Part shown: piece after piece, positions 25,550 through 35,075 of the stretch
How the letters are laid out: each line of letters opens with the position of its first letter
How positions within the stretch are numbered: the stretch's first letter is position 1
DNA from: Methylobacterium sp. Leaf465
Lineage (GTDB): Bacteria > Pseudomonadota > Alphaproteobacteria > Rhizobiales > Beijerinckiaceae
DNA: 64,000 bases
Direction of reading: 5' to 3'
Assembly: GCF_001424705.1 (NCBI RefSeq)
Contig: NZ_LMRA01000009.1
Coordinates: 1-64,000, forward strand
Notes under the pieces: model-generated
Seen by the model: the letters and a program-made list of their open reading frames with translations, nothing else
What the model was told of the DNA's origin: nothing
Databases searched by the model: none
Program-made: the position numbers and the translations under genes

Positions 25550-26443
25550 ATGACCGACACGCCCGCGCCGCATCACGGCCGCTACGCCTACAGCGCCCTG
25601 CCCGACAGGCCGGTCTACGACTGGCCCGGGGGCAAGCGCCTCGCGGTCTATCTCGCGCTCAACCTCGAGGGCTTCGATTTCGGCCGGGGCCTCGGCGCGG
25701 AACTGGCCCCCGGCGGTCCGCAGCCGGACGTGCTCAACTACGCCTGGCGCGACTGGGGCAACCGCGTCGGCGCCTGGCGGATCAAGGACACCCTCGACGC
25801 GCTGGAGATGCCCGCGAGCGTCCTCGTCAACAGCCGCCTCTACGCCGATTGTCCCGGCCTGATCGAAGCCTTCCGGGCGCGCGGCGACGAGATCGTCGGC
25901 CACGGACGCACCAACGCCGAGCGCCAGGGCGACCGGGAGGAGGCCGAGGAGCGCGCCCTCATTGCCGAGGCCACCGCTGTCCTGACCGCCCAGGAAGGCA
26001 AGCCGCCGAAGGGCTGGCTCGGGCCCTGGATCTCGCAGAGCCATCGGACGCCGGACCTCCTGGCGGAAGCGGGCTACAGCTATCTCCTCGACTGGTGCCA
26101 CGACGACCAGCCCACCTGGTTTTCCACCCGCGACGGCGGCCGCATCCTGGCGGTGCCCTACCCCCAGGAGCTCAACGACATCCCCGCCATCGTCGCCCGC
26201 AAGGAAACCGGCCAGCAATTCGCCGACGCCCTCGTGGAGGCCTTCGACGAGATGCTGGAGCAGGCGCGCACCGCCCCCCTGGTCATGGGCATCGCGCTGC
26301 ATCCCTACATCGTCGGCCAGCCGCATCGCCTCCGCCCCCTGCGCCGCGCCCTCGCCCATATCGCCGCCCGCCGCGATGAGATCTGGCTGACCACTGCCGG
26401 CGGCATCGCGGCCTTCGCGGCGGAGAGCGGTACCGCCCGGTAG
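25550..26443 (+). CDS. Polysaccharide deacetylase family protein, PuuE-like
   Basis: 297-residue NodB-like/PuuE-type hydrolase. WPGGKRLAVYLALNLEGFDF near residue 25, the metal-binding His in EIVGHGRTNAE and the late HPYIVGQPHRLRPL are family landmarks. PuuE members include metal-independent allantoinases; others act on N-acetyl sugars. No signal peptide, consistent with a cytoplasmic small-molecule hydrolase rather than a cell-wall enzyme. It is the last gene of the ABC-amidase cluster, 31 bases after the amidase. Confidence 0.82.
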   Translation: MTDTPAPHHGRYAYSALPDRPVYDWPGGKRLAVYLALNLEGFDFGRGLGAELAPGGPQPDVLNYAWRDWGNRVGAWRIKDTLDALEMPASVLVNSRLYADCPGLIEAFRARGDEIVGHGRTNAERQGDREEAEERALIAEATAVLTAQEGKPPKGWLGPWISQSHRTPDLLAEAGYSYLLDWCHDDQPTWFSTRDGGRILAVPYPQELNDIPAIVARKETGQQFADALVEAFDEMLEQARTAPLVMGIALHPYIVGQPHRLRPLRRALAHIAARRDEIWLTTAGGIAAFAAESGTAR

Positions 26444-26459
26444 CGGATCGGCGTCGGCC

Positions 26460-26496
26460 GACCGTTCAGACATCGATCAGACTGGACCGTTTAGAC
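26460..26496. repeat. 12-base direct repeat upstream of the PIG-L gene
   Basis: GACCGTTCAGAC (26460-26471) and GACCGTTTAGAC (26485-26496) differ at one base and are 25 bases apart. They lie just upstream of the PIG-L gene and could be regulator half-sites. Confidence 0.35.
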
Positions 26497-26535
26497 AGGC
26501 CGCTCGCGTCCCCGACGCCTGCCCCGAGTCCACTC

Positions 26536-27282
26536 ATGCATGCCGACGCTTTCCTCGCCGCCGCCGAACGCCTGCCGGTCGCCGACCTCGACGCCCTGAC
26601 CGGCGGCAAGGGCGTCGTCGTGGTGGCGCCTCACCCCGACGACGAGAGCCTCGGCTGCGGCGGCCTCATGGCCGAGGCCCGGGCGCGGGGTCGCGAGGTC
26701 CGCGTCGTCATCGTCAGTGACGGCTGTGGCTCGCACACGCACTCGACACTCTATCCGCCGGCAAAACTGCGTGACCTGCGCGAAACGGAGACGGTATACG
26801 CCGTTGGTATACTGGGCGTCCCGCCGGAGGCCGTGACCTTCCTCCGCCTGCCCGATGCCGGCGTCCCGAGCGCCGGCCCAACCGCCGAGACCGCCGCCGC
26901 CCGGATCGCCGCCATCGCCCATGAGGCCGATGCCGGAGCCGTCTGCGTCACCTGGGGCCACGATCCCCACTGCGACCACCAGGCCGCCGCCGCCATCGTC
27001 CGCCTCGCGCAGGCTCATCTCGGCCCGATCCGAATTTTCGCTTATCCCGTCTGGGGTTGGACCCTGCCCGAGGGTACCGAGGTCGGCCCCGCCCCGACCG
27101 GCCTGCGCCTCGACATCGGTACTCACCGCGTCGCGAAGACCGCCGCGATCGGCGCCCACCGCTCCCAAACCACCGACCTCATCTCCGACGACCCGACGGG
27201 CTTTCGCCTGGAGCCGGCCATGGTCGATCGCTTCACCGGCCCCTACGAGATCTTCGTCGCCATGGACGCGCCCACCCCGTGA
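26536..27282 (+). CDS. PIG-L family zinc-dependent deacetylase
   Basis: 248-residue LmbE/PIG-L protein. The zinc motif PHPDDE follows VVVVA near residue 33, and the later DPHCDHQAA supplies the third ligand region. Members remove acetyl groups from N-acetylglucosamine-type moieties on lipids or small thiols. It overlaps the next glycosyltransferase gene (GTGA) and is near three more, which suggests a glycolipid or glycoconjugate pathway. Cytoplasmic, no signal. Confidence 0.9.
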   Translation: MHADAFLAAAERLPVADLDALTGGKGVVVVAPHPDDESLGCGGLMAEARARGREVRVVIVSDGCGSHTHSTLYPPAKLRDLRETETVYAVGILGVPPEAVTFLRLPDAGVPSAGPTAETAAARIAAIAHEADAGAVCVTWGHDPHCDHQAAAAIVRLAQAHLGPIRIFAYPVWGWTLPEGTEVGPAPTGLRLDIGTHRVAKTAAIGAHRSQTTDLISDDPTGFRLEPAMVDRFTGPYEIFVAMDAPTP

Positions 27283-28133
27283 TCGCCGACACCACCCTTA
27301 TCACCCTGAACAAGGGTCGCGACGCCCATCTCGCCCGCCTGCTCGAGGGCGTCGCGCGGGGTCCGCATCCGCAGGCCTGCGTCATCGTCGAAATGGGTCC
27401 CGAGCCCGCCCCCCTACCGGATTACGGCTTCCCGATCCGCCGCATCGTCCTCGACAGCCCCGGTCTGCCGCTGGCCCGCGCCCGAAATGCCGGACGTCGC
27501 GCGGCCGAGACCGGACGGCTGGTCTTCCTCGATGTGGACTGCATTCCCTCGGCCGATCTTGTACCGCGCCTCAGCGCCGATCTGGCGGAGGCCGAAGGCC
27601 TCATCTGCTGCGAAATCCGATACTTACCGGCCGGAGCCGTCACGGACGGCTGGACCGAAGCCGGGCTTCGGGCCGCAGGACATCCCCATCCCGTCCGCCG
27701 CTTTCCCGAACAGGGATTGGCGCGCAGTGACAACCCCGGATTGTTCTGGTCGCTCGCTTTCGGCGTCAGGGCCACCACCTTCGACCGCCTCGGCGGCTTC
27801 GACGAGGGCTTCGACGGGTACGGCGCGGAGGATACCGACCTCGCCTTCCGCGCCGATGCCCTCGGGATCCCGGTGCTGTTCAGCGCAGGCGGGCAAGCCT
27901 TTCACCAGCACCATGTCGCCTGTGATCCGCCGCTGCAGCACTTCGCCGACATCGTTCGGAACGCGCAGCGCTTTCGGGCGCGACACGGCATCTGGCCGAT
28001 GGACGGATGGCTCGATGCCTTCGCCGAGCGCGGACTCATCGACACGCAGTGGCGCGACGACCTCGTCGTTCTGCGCCAACCCGGCGCCGACGAGATCGCC
28101 GCCACGCGGCTTCCCGCGGACCGTCCCTTCTGA
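27279..28133 (+). CDS. Family 2 glycosyltransferase
   Basis: 284-residue GT-A fold transferase. LARARNAGRRAAETGRLVFL followed by DVDCIPSADL gives the nucleotide-sugar site with a DVD (DxD) motif; GGFDEGFDGYGAEDTDLAFR is the acceptor and base region with the catalytic ED. The start is a GTG that overlaps the PIG-L stop by four bases. It is convergent with the MurG-like gene. Donor and acceptor unknown. Confidence 0.88.
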   Translation: MIADTTLITLNKGRDAHLARLLEGVARGPHPQACVIVEMGPEPAPLPDYGFPIRRIVLDSPGLPLARARNAGRRAAETGRLVFLDVDCIPSADLVPRLSADLAEAEGLICCEIRYLPAGAVTDGWTEAGLRAAGHPHPVRRFPEQGLARSDNPGLFWSLAFGVRATTFDRLGGFDEGFDGYGAEDTDLAFRADALGIPVLFSAGGQAFHQHHVACDPPLQHFADIVRNAQRFRARHGIWPMDGWLDAFAERGLIDTQWRDDLVVLRQPGADEIAATRLPADRPF

Positions 28134-28136
28134 CGG

Positions 28137-28160
28137 GCTCGGCGCCTAACGGCGCCGAGC
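28137..28160. terminator. Hairpin between convergent glycosyltransferase genes
   Basis: A perfect 10-bp stem (28137-28146 with 28151-28160) around TAAC. The stop codon of the leftward gene lies at its loop (28146-28148). GC-rich with no T-run; probable shared transcript end. Confidence 0.5.
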
Positions 28161-29207
28161 GTCGAGGCGATCCGCGAGGTCGCCGATGAAGGCACCGGTG
28201 CGGTCGATCACGCCCGGACGCGACAGGCCGCCGATCACCTGCGGATCGAGCCGTTCCGCGGCCGCGATGATCTCCGGCCACGCCGCAGGCTCGGGCCAGA
28301 ACGCGCAATGCAGTGCCGCGCCCATCGCGGCGAGGGCGCGGGACTTCTCGATCTGCTCGTCGAAAGCGCGCGGTTCGGGAAGGCAGATGAAGCGCTTTCC
28401 CGCCGCCGAGACCGCCGAGACAACCCCGTCGCCGCCGCCGCCGACCACTAGGTCCGCTCGGGCGATGTAGGGGGCCGGATCGGCGACCCAACCGTGCAGG
28501 TGCAGGTTTGCCGGCATAGGCAGCCCCGCCCCGTCGACGGGGCCGAGAACGTGCCAATGCCGATCCGGTACGGCCGTCGCGGCCGCAGCGAGATCCGCGC
28601 GCCGACCGCCGGTCCCGCCGCGCCCATAGATGACGAGGATCGATCCATTCGCATCCGTCACTCGGTTCGATGCAGGCTCATCGGAGAGCAATCCGGCGTA
28701 GAACGTCTTGGCGCGAACCCATTCCGGCATCTCGGCCGAGTCGAGTTCCGGCGGGAAGAACGCGAGCAGACGCTCAGCGCTGCGGAAGGCCTCGAGATGC
28801 GGGGTATCCGTGCGCGTGCCGGCGAGCCGGACGACCAAGGTCGGCACGGACATCAGGCGTGCGAACAGCGCAATTTCCACGGACACGTCAACGACGACCA
28901 GCGCAGGATCTGCGGAGGCGATCCACGCTGCGAGCCGGCCCATTCGTGCGCGTACGTTGTCGGCACCGACGGGCGCGTAATGCAGGCCATGCGGCCGCTC
29001 GGCCGATCCGTCCCTCCCGTCGAACTCGCGGCCAACCCGATCGTCGGGCAGATCGAGGAGCGATCCCGTTGCGGTGGCGGTGTCGAGATCGGAAAACGTT
29101 CCGATCAGCGTCATTGGGCGATCGAGCGCCCGTGCGATCAGGCAGGCACGCTGCCAATGACCGGCGCCCTGGTGGTGAACGTAATAGCCGACAGGACGCC
29201 GGCTCAT
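28146..29207 (-). CDS. MurG-like (GT28-type) glycosyltransferase
   Basis: 353-residue GT-B fold protein. The N-terminal GYYVHHQGAGHWQRA resembles the glycine-rich acceptor loop of MurG/UGT proteins, and the C-terminal ARADLVVGGGGDGVVSAVSA with PEPRAFDEQ is the UDP-sugar site. Not the cell-wall murG, since no division genes are near. The start overlaps the preceding GT2 gene by four bases. It probably acts on the same glycoconjugate as its neighbours. Confidence 0.8.
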   Translation of the reverse strand: MSRRPVGYYVHHQGAGHWQRACLIARALDRPMTLIGTFSDLDTATATGSLLDLPDDRVGREFDGRDGSAERPHGLHYAPVGADNVRARMGRLAAWIASADPALVVVDVSVEIALFARLMSVPTLVVRLAGTRTDTPHLEAFRSAERLLAFFPPELDSAEMPEWVRAKTFYAGLLSDEPASNRVTDANGSILVIYGRGGTGGRRADLAAAATAVPDRHWHVLGPVDGAGLPMPANLHLHGWVADPAPYIARADLVVGGGGDGVVSAVSAAGKRFICLPEPRAFDEQIEKSRALAAMGAALHCAFWPEPAAWPEIIAAAERLDPQVIGGLSRPGVIDRTGAFIGDLADRLDARRR

Positions 29208-30325
29208 GCGACCTGTGCGGCACGAGCGGGTTGTGAGTCGACCAGCATCGCTTGAAGGCCCGCCAGGGCCTCATCGAGAGGAACCGGGACCGCTTCGGGG
29301 ATGCCCTCCCCCAGGCGCGCCTCGATCCGCTCGACCAGTGCGATCCCGTTCGGGCAGGTCTCCCAGCCGATGGTGGCAAGATCGGCTTCGGTCATGCCGA
29401 GGGCGCGCAGGGCCGCGGCGGGTCCGGCGGGGTCCGTGAAGCATCGCGCCAGCCTATGGCGTCGCGCGATCAGAGCGCGCCAGTGAGCCGCCGAGGGAAG
29501 GCTATAGGTTTCAAGCCCCTGCACGACACGGGTTCGGCGGAGCATCTCGGTCGCCATTCCGCCCGTCACCCGGCCGGTTCTCCGATCGGAGACTGCGATC
29601 GATACCCCGGGGCAATGCCTGACGCGCCCGCCATGCCAGCGCACCCGCGCAACCAAGGCATTGTCTTCGCCGCAGGGGAGCATCGGCAACCCACCCACGT
29701 GACGATAGAGGTCGGCGCGCAGGGCAAGGCTGGCGGCGACATGATCGCCATGGCGGGGGGCCGGATCGTGGGCGGGCGGGTCGAAGACCTCCTCGAGGTG
29801 CCGCACAGCCACCCAGTATTCCTCGATCCGCGCATGGAGCGCGGCAAGACGGGGGTCAGCCGCCGGGGTCTCGCCGTGAAGCACGAGGCGTCCACCCACG
29901 ACCTCGGCGTTTCGCAACGCTCGCTGATTTGCCATCACCCAGTCCGCGGGCGCAACCGCGTCCGCATCGGTACTAAGGAGGACGCCGTCGGTCACGCCTT
30001 CCTGCTCCAACCAAGCAGCGCCGGCATCGAGGGCACGACGCCGCGCGGTGCCGACATGGGCATGGGGTGACGCAATCGTCGCCTCGAGAATCCGTAGGGC
30101 GAGGTGCGGAATCTCGGCGTTTCGTTCCAATCCGTGCAACATCGCAACGGTGTCATCGGTGCAGTTGTTGGCGAGAACCACGACGCGCAGACACGCGCCA
30201 TCCCCGGTGCCGTACTGCCGATCGAGAGACCGTATCAGACGCGGCAGCGCATTCGCCTCGTTCCGGGCAGGCACACAAACGACAGCGCGCCCGAGGGAAA
30301 GATCCTGCTCAGGCATTGCTGGCAC
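29204..30325 (-). CDS. Family 2 glycosyltransferase
   Basis: 373-residue GT-A protein. VVCVPARNEANALPRLIRSL is the nucleotide-binding N-terminus, LSTDADAVAP contains the DxD motif, and PMLPCGEDNALVARVRWHGG is the acceptor-side ED motif. It is the middle gene of a three-gene leftward transferase operon and overlaps both neighbours. Confidence 0.87.
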   Translation of the reverse strand: MPAMPEQDLSLGRAVVCVPARNEANALPRLIRSLDRQYGTGDGACLRVVVLANNCTDDTVAMLHGLERNAEIPHLALRILEATIASPHAHVGTARRRALDAGAAWLEQEGVTDGVLLSTDADAVAPADWVMANQRALRNAEVVGGRLVLHGETPAADPRLAALHARIEEYWVAVRHLEEVFDPPAHDPAPRHGDHVAASLALRADLYRHVGGLPMLPCGEDNALVARVRWHGGRVRHCPGVSIAVSDRRTGRVTGGMATEMLRRTRVVQGLETYSLPSAAHWRALIARRHRLARCFTDPAGPAAALRALGMTEADLATIGWETCPNGIALVERIEARLGEGIPEAVPVPLDEALAGLQAMLVDSQPARAAQVA

Positions 30326-31445
30326 GGGCAGTGATCGCAGTGCTGGTCACTCGCTGGAGCTCGAGTGCGTAGAGGGCCTCGTACTGATCGGTCATGGTGT
30401 CGGCATCGAACAATTGCTCCGCCCGACGGCGGCAATCGGCTCGGGAGAGAGTGATGGCCTGCGTCACAGCCCGACCGAGATCGGCGACATCGTCCGCCGC
30501 GGCCAGGACCCCGCAGAAGGCATCGAGGATGTCCGGGATCGCGCCACGCCGGAAGGCAGCCACGGGTGTCCCGCAGGCCAAGAATTCGGCGAGCACAAGC
30601 CCGAACGGCTCTTCCCACCGCGGCGTACAGAGAGCCACATGGGCTTTCGCGACCTGAGCCGCGAGCGCGTCGTGTCCGAGATGCCCGAGGTAGGTCACGT
30701 CGTCGCCCAAGCGTGGAGCAATTTCATTGTCCCAATAGGCTGGATTGGAGCGTGGTCCAGCAAACTTCAGGGGCAGGCCGGCGGCGCGTGCCGCGTCGAT
30801 GGCCAGATGCGGCCCCTTCTCGGGAACGAGCCGACCCATCCAAATCGCGTGCGGCTCGCCCGCCGGCTTCGCTGCATAGGCAAAAGCCGTGAGATCGATG
30901 CCATTGCCGATGACTTGCGGATTGCCGATCAGGTCATGCCATTCTCGAGCGAGGGACGGAGAAACGGCCGCGAAAGTCATATCCCGCGCCCGTGCCCGCA
31001 CGCCACGGACGAAAGGCTCGAAGGGCGGCGTATGCAGGGCTGTCACCATCGGAACGGAAAGTTCACCGGCGCGAAGCAGGGGGAGGAAGTGGAGGCTGTT
31101 GTTGTGGACGATATCGTACCCACCGGACACGACCGCATCCATGATCCTGGCATAGGCAGAATGTTCCGCGGCATCGATCCGCGCCTCCGAAACATCATCG
31201 AACGCGCATCCGGTGGAAGGGCAGATGGCAACCAGCCGGAAATCGCCCCGCGACCCTTCCGAAGCATAGAGCGTGACATCGTGGCCACGGGCCTGGAGTG
31301 CTGACGCAAGTAGATGCGTGTGCATCTCCAACCCTCCCGAGAACGGCTGTGCGATCGGGAATTTCAGATGCGCGATGATGGCGATCTTCACAGGATGCAG
31401 GACACGATGTTCGAGGAGCCGAAGCGTCGGATTGGCATCATCCAC
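30309..31445 (-). CDS. Family 4 (GT-B) glycosyltransferase
   Basis: 378-residue transferase. Near the N-terminus HLKFPIAQPFSGGLEMHTHL is the GT4 acceptor loop; the C-terminal EEPFGLVLAEFLACGTPVAA holds the conserved E-x7-E motif. First gene of the leftward transferase operon, overlapping the next by 17 bases. The ATG at 31445 has an AGGG site; a GTG at 31391 (VKIAIIAHLKF) gives the more usual N-terminus, so the first 18 residues are uncertain. Confidence 0.9.
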   Translation of the reverse strand: MDDANPTLRLLEHRVLHPVKIAIIAHLKFPIAQPFSGGLEMHTHLLASALQARGHDVTLYASEGSRGDFRLVAICPSTGCAFDDVSEARIDAAEHSAYARIMDAVVSGGYDIVHNNSLHFLPLLRAGELSVPMVTALHTPPFEPFVRGVRARARDMTFAAVSPSLAREWHDLIGNPQVIGNGIDLTAFAYAAKPAGEPHAIWMGRLVPEKGPHLAIDAARAAGLPLKFAGPRSNPAYWDNEIAPRLGDDVTYLGHLGHDALAAQVAKAHVALCTPRWEEPFGLVLAEFLACGTPVAAFRRGAIPDILDAFCGVLAAADDVADLGRAVTQAITLSRADCRRRAEQLFDADTMTDQYEALYALELQRVTSTAITARASNA

Positions 31446-32384
31446 GCCCTAGGTTCCCGCACCACGGGGATGCGAGCTCGGGATACATGGCCATGACGAA
31501 CCCCAACGTAGCGTGAACAACGGGGAGATTCGTATTTGGTGCACCACCACGTTACCGGACGGGCGGCAGCGGATTTAATGACCGGATTTCCGGGGACTGT
31601 GTCGCTTCCTGTGCGGCCCGTTCGGCCGCTTCTTATAAATAAAGGTGCCAATAGTGCGTCATCTGAGCCCAGGCGAGGAACACAGACCGTCGATGCGCGT
31701 GCAAGATCCTTCGATGTATCAATTAAATTCTGTCAGTTGGAATTGTGCGGGCATTCGTATATAACTACGAATAAAACGAAATCTTATAGGGATCTTTGAA
31801 GGTATCAAATCTTTAAGTTTCAATGTAAATACTTGGATTATATTTAAATAAAAAAGTTTAAATTTTTAAGTTCAGAGTTTTACTCAATTTAGCACGATTG
31901 AGATTTTCAATTAAATGTTTTGTAACACAACATAGAAATAAAAATTGATCACCTTTGAAACTGAGAAGATAGCTTAATGACGACTTGATGGAATAATGAC
32001 GCCTGAAAAAACCCTGCGCGAAAGTATGCTTATCGAACCTAAGGTTGTTAAGCCTCCGCTCATGCCCTCCGCGCCGCTCGACTATCGAATTGATCTGTCC
32101 ACGCATCGTTTCTCGTCAGCAATTTACGGCTTGAGAACACTTACGGATCATTATCGTACCGTGCTATTGCTGTTAAATCGTATCATATGACAATTTACAA
32201 GTGCGGAGCATTTCCGGCGCGGGTGTCACAGATTGCACTGACCCAAACAACATTGATATCGTGTTTAAAAAGCTGTCGAATACACGATCAGCAAAAAGAA
32301 GCCTCTCGAAGGCAAACTATATCACTAATATCCCATTCGCCATCGGGATACGCAATCAAGGTCGCTGGAGGAAGCCCGCACGTC
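31446..32384. other. AT-rich gene-poor region upstream of the HD-GYP gene
   Basis: No recognisable gene. Counted from the sequence, 31741-31980 has 62 G/C in 240 bases (26%), against roughly two thirds in the flanks. Two short overlapping frames (64 codons + at 31996-32190; 82 codons - at 31858-32106) have no family resemblance. The region separates the divergent GT4 and HD-GYP genes. It could be a xenogeneic-silencer target, a regulatory curve, or decayed foreign DNA. Confidence 0.6.
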
Positions 32385-33452
32385 ATGGCGCAAGGAGCCA
32401 TTTACCTGCTCACTGATCGTCCAGATCGGAGCGCGGCCTTGGAAAAACTCATCAGAACGATCGGACCTTGCGAGGTCATCGCTGCGGGCGACGATCATCC
32501 GTCGAACGTCCAGCCGCGCGCAATCGTATCCGATCTGACCTTGAGCCGACGCGAGTCGATGAGCCGTCTCCGTAGTTTTCTGCACCACGGCAAGGCGACC
32601 GATATACCGGTCATCTGTCTCCTTCGATCGACAACCGACACCGATCTGCGTCAGGCTCGCAACCTCGGCGCAACGATCTGCTTTCCCGCTTATACCGCGC
32701 CGCACCTCGTCGTGCAGGCACTTCAGGCGGAGATGAAGACAGCGGAGCCGGATCTCTGCATACAGCCTGTCCTTCAGAATGTGTCACGCGCCAAGGAAAT
32801 TCTGAGCGGCCTTTTCGACGGCGTCCGTGGGGGCGGCCCAATCTCTCTGGCGCAGGTCGATGCCGGGCTGGATCCAATCCTCGCTGCAGTGAAGGAAGGC
32901 GGCCTAACACGTTGGCTGGAGACCGTCTGGACGCATGACGATGCCACGTACCAGCACTGTCTCCTCGTTGCCGGTGTTGCGGCTCAGTTCGTGTTGCATC
33001 TCGGCTTTCGCACCGAGGATCGCGAACATTTCGTGCGGGCCGCCCTTCTGCACGATGTCGGCAAGGCGCAAATCCCGCTGGAGATTCTGAACAAGCCCGG
33101 GCGCCTCGATGCCGACGAGATGGTTATCATGCGCCGTCATCCGGTGATCGGTTACGACATCCTACGCGAGAGCGGGTGTGACGCGGCTACCCTCGGCGCC
33201 GTCCGCCATCATCATGAGATGCTGGACGGATCCGGCTATCCGGATGGTCTTGTTGGATCGGAGATCAGCGACACCGTCCGATTGCTGACCATCTGCGACA
33301 TTTACGCAGCTCTGACGGAAAGCCGCTCTTATAAGAAGCCGATGCCGCCGCGTGACGCACTGGCGATCCTCTCAGGGATGACCGGAAAACTCGAGACGAG
33401 TCTGGTGCAGCATTTTGGGAACGCGATGCTGGACCCGGGTTCCCAATCCTGA
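32385..33452 (+). CDS. HD-GYP domain cyclic-di-GMP phosphodiesterase
   Basis: 355-residue protein. Residues 1-130 resemble a receiver-like domain (IYLLTDRPDRSAALEKLI, PVICLLRSTTDTDLRQARNL), although the phosphoacceptor Asp context (VSDLTLSR) is atypical. Residues 175-345 are the HD-GYP domain: HDVGKAQIP gives the metal-binding HD pair, HHHEMLDGSGYP the GYP motif. It should hydrolyse c-di-GMP. ATG 32385 follows a GGAGGA site; upstream codons in the frame are AT-rich and unlike the family. Lower GC than neighbours. Confidence 0.88.
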   Translation: MAQGAIYLLTDRPDRSAALEKLIRTIGPCEVIAAGDDHPSNVQPRAIVSDLTLSRRESMSRLRSFLHHGKATDIPVICLLRSTTDTDLRQARNLGATICFPAYTAPHLVVQALQAEMKTAEPDLCIQPVLQNVSRAKEILSGLFDGVRGGGPISLAQVDAGLDPILAAVKEGGLTRWLETVWTHDDATYQHCLLVAGVAAQFVLHLGFRTEDREHFVRAALLHDVGKAQIPLEILNKPGRLDADEMVIMRRHPVIGYDILRESGCDAATLGAVRHHHEMLDGSGYPDGLVGSEISDTVRLLTICDIYAALTESRSYKKPMPPRDALAILSGMTGKLETSLVQHFGNAMLDPGSQS

Positions 33453-33459
33453 GAACGCA

Positions 33460-33492
33460 ACGTCGGAACGAGCTGCAAGGCTCTTCCGACGT
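33460..33492. terminator. Bidirectional hairpin between HD-GYP and DAHP synthase genes
   Basis: ACGTCGGAA (33460-33468) pairs with TTCCGACGT (33484-33492), with an inner GAGC/GCTC pair and a single bulged base. It lies between two convergent stops. No long T-run. Confidence 0.55.
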
Positions 33493-33510
33493 CGCCCGGC
33501 GAGCGGAGCG

Positions 33511-34893
33511 CTACTCGGCAGCGTCGAGGCGAGGACGTTCGATCGCCGAGCGTTCTCGCTTCACGAGTTCCGCGGTGAGGAACGCCACTTCCAAGGCCTG
33601 CTCGGCGTTCAGGCGTGGATCGCAGTAGGTGTGATAGCGATCGCGCAGGTCTTCAGCCGTCAACGCACGGGCACCGCCGGTACACTCGGTCACATCCTTG
33701 CCAGTCATCTCGAGGTGGATGCCGCCAGCGATGGTCCCTTCGGCACGGTGGACGCCGAAAAAGCCCTCGATTTCCTGCATCACCCGTTCGAATGGACGCG
33801 TCTTGAAACCTCCGGCCGAAATGGTGTTGCCATGCATCGGATCGCAGACCCACACCACCTTGCGGCCCTCGCGCGCGATAGCCCGGATTAGGCCGGGAAG
33901 GTGGTCTCCGACCTTATCTGCTCCGAAGCGACAGATCAGCGTCAGGCGCCCAGCCTCGTTGGCCGGGTTCAGCTGATCCACGAGTTGGAGCAAACCCTCG
34001 GCCGTCATCGACGGACCACACTTGAGGCCGATCGGATTCTTAATGCCGCGCGCATATTCAATGTGCGCGTGATCCGGCTGCCGGGTCCGGTCACCGATCC
34101 AGAGCATGTGGCCTGACGTGGCGTACCAGTCGCCGCTCGTCGAATCGACACGGGTAAGTGCCTCTTCGTAGCCCAGGAGCAAGGCTTCGTGGCTGGTGTA
34201 GAAATCCGTAGTGCGAACCTCTTGGTGCGTCTCCGGATTGATGCCGATGGCCCGCATGAAGTCGAGGGTCTCGGTCATCCGCTCAGCGCAATCGGCGTAG
34301 CGCGAGGATTGCGGAGAATCCTTCACGAAGCCGAGCATCCACCGGTGCGAGTTCTCCAAATTGGCATAGCCACCAGTCGCGAAGGCACGCAGCAGGTTGA
34401 GCGTTGCCGCCGATTGGCGATACGCTTCGAGCTGACGGCGCGGGTCGGGCACGCGGGCCTCCTCCGTGAAAGTCAGACCATTGACGATGTCGCCACGGTA
34501 GCTCGGCAGGGTCACGCCGTTCATCGTCTCAGTCGGTGAGGAACGAGGCTTCGCGAATTGACCGGCGATCCGCCCCACCTTCACCACGGGCGAGCCGCCC
34601 GCGAAGGTGAGTACGAGAGCCATCTGCAGGAATACCCGGAAGAAGTCGCGGATGTTATCGGCCGAATGCTCGTCGAAGCTCTCGGCGCAATCTCCCCCTT
34701 GGAGCAGGAACGCCTCGCCAGTCGAGACTCGAGCCAAGGCCGACTTAAGCTTCCGCGCCTCACCTGCAAACACCAGGGGGGGGAAGCTTGCGAGCTGTAA
34801 CTCGACCGATTCCAGGGCGGTGGCATCCGGATAGGCAGGTACCTGTTGGATCGGCAGGTTTCGCCAGGTCTTCGGTGTCCAACGCTCGGCCAT
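33511..34893 (-). CDS. aroG: Class II 3-deoxy-7-phosphoheptulonate synthase
   Basis: 460-residue plant-type DAHP synthase, first step of the shikimate pathway (phosphoenolpyruvate plus erythrose-4-phosphate). The metal-binding Cys in [11 protein letters not shown], the PEP-binding GLKCGPSMT, and VCDPMHGNT followed by FKTR are all intact. The ATG at 34893 has a GGAG site and gives the standard [19 protein letters not shown] start. Monocistronic; convergent with the HD-GYP gene. Confidence 0.95.
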   Translation of the reverse strand: MAERWTPKTWRNLPIQQVPAYPDATALESVELQLASFPPLVFAGEARKLKSALARVSTGEAFLLQGGDCAESFDEHSADNIRDFFRVFLQMALVLTFAGGSPVVKVGRIAGQFAKPRSSPTETMNGVTLPSYRGDIVNGLTFTEEARVPDPRRQLEAYRQSAATLNLLRAFATGGYANLENSHRWMLGFVKDSPQSSRYADCAERMTETLDFMRAIGINPETHQEVRTTDFYTSHEALLLGYEEALTRVDSTSGDWYATSGHMLWIGDRTRQPDHAHIEYARGIKNPIGLKCGPSMTAEGLLQLVDQLNPANEAGRLTLICRFGADKVGDHLPGLIRAIAREGRKVVWVCDPMHGNTISAGGFKTRPFERVMQEIEGFFGVHRAEGTIAGGIHLEMTGKDVTECTGGARALTAEDLRDRYHTYCDPRLNAEQALEVAFLTAELVKRERSAIERPRLDAAE

Positions 34894-35075
34894 AATCGTC
34901 TCCGTTCCGCCTTTCGGTCGGCTCCGCGCGGCGGAGGGCCCCGCGGAGAAGCGCGGCTTATAAAGCGGTTCTTCGGCAGAGGCGAGAGATGCCGAGCCGT
35001 AGCTGCTATTCACCCAACGCGCGCGAGTCTGGATTAAAAAGAGCAATCGCCGATTTCGATTTAAATCACGTCCAA

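Noticed and set aside
22924..25560. Long minus-strand frame opposite the ABC ATPases and amidase
   Set aside because: Antisense to genes with complete catalytic motifs; composition is that of a mirror frame.
31858..32190. Two overlapping short frames in the AT-rich island as genes
   Set aside because: No family resemblance, they overlap on opposite strands, and short open frames are harder to credit without a clear ribosome-binding site.
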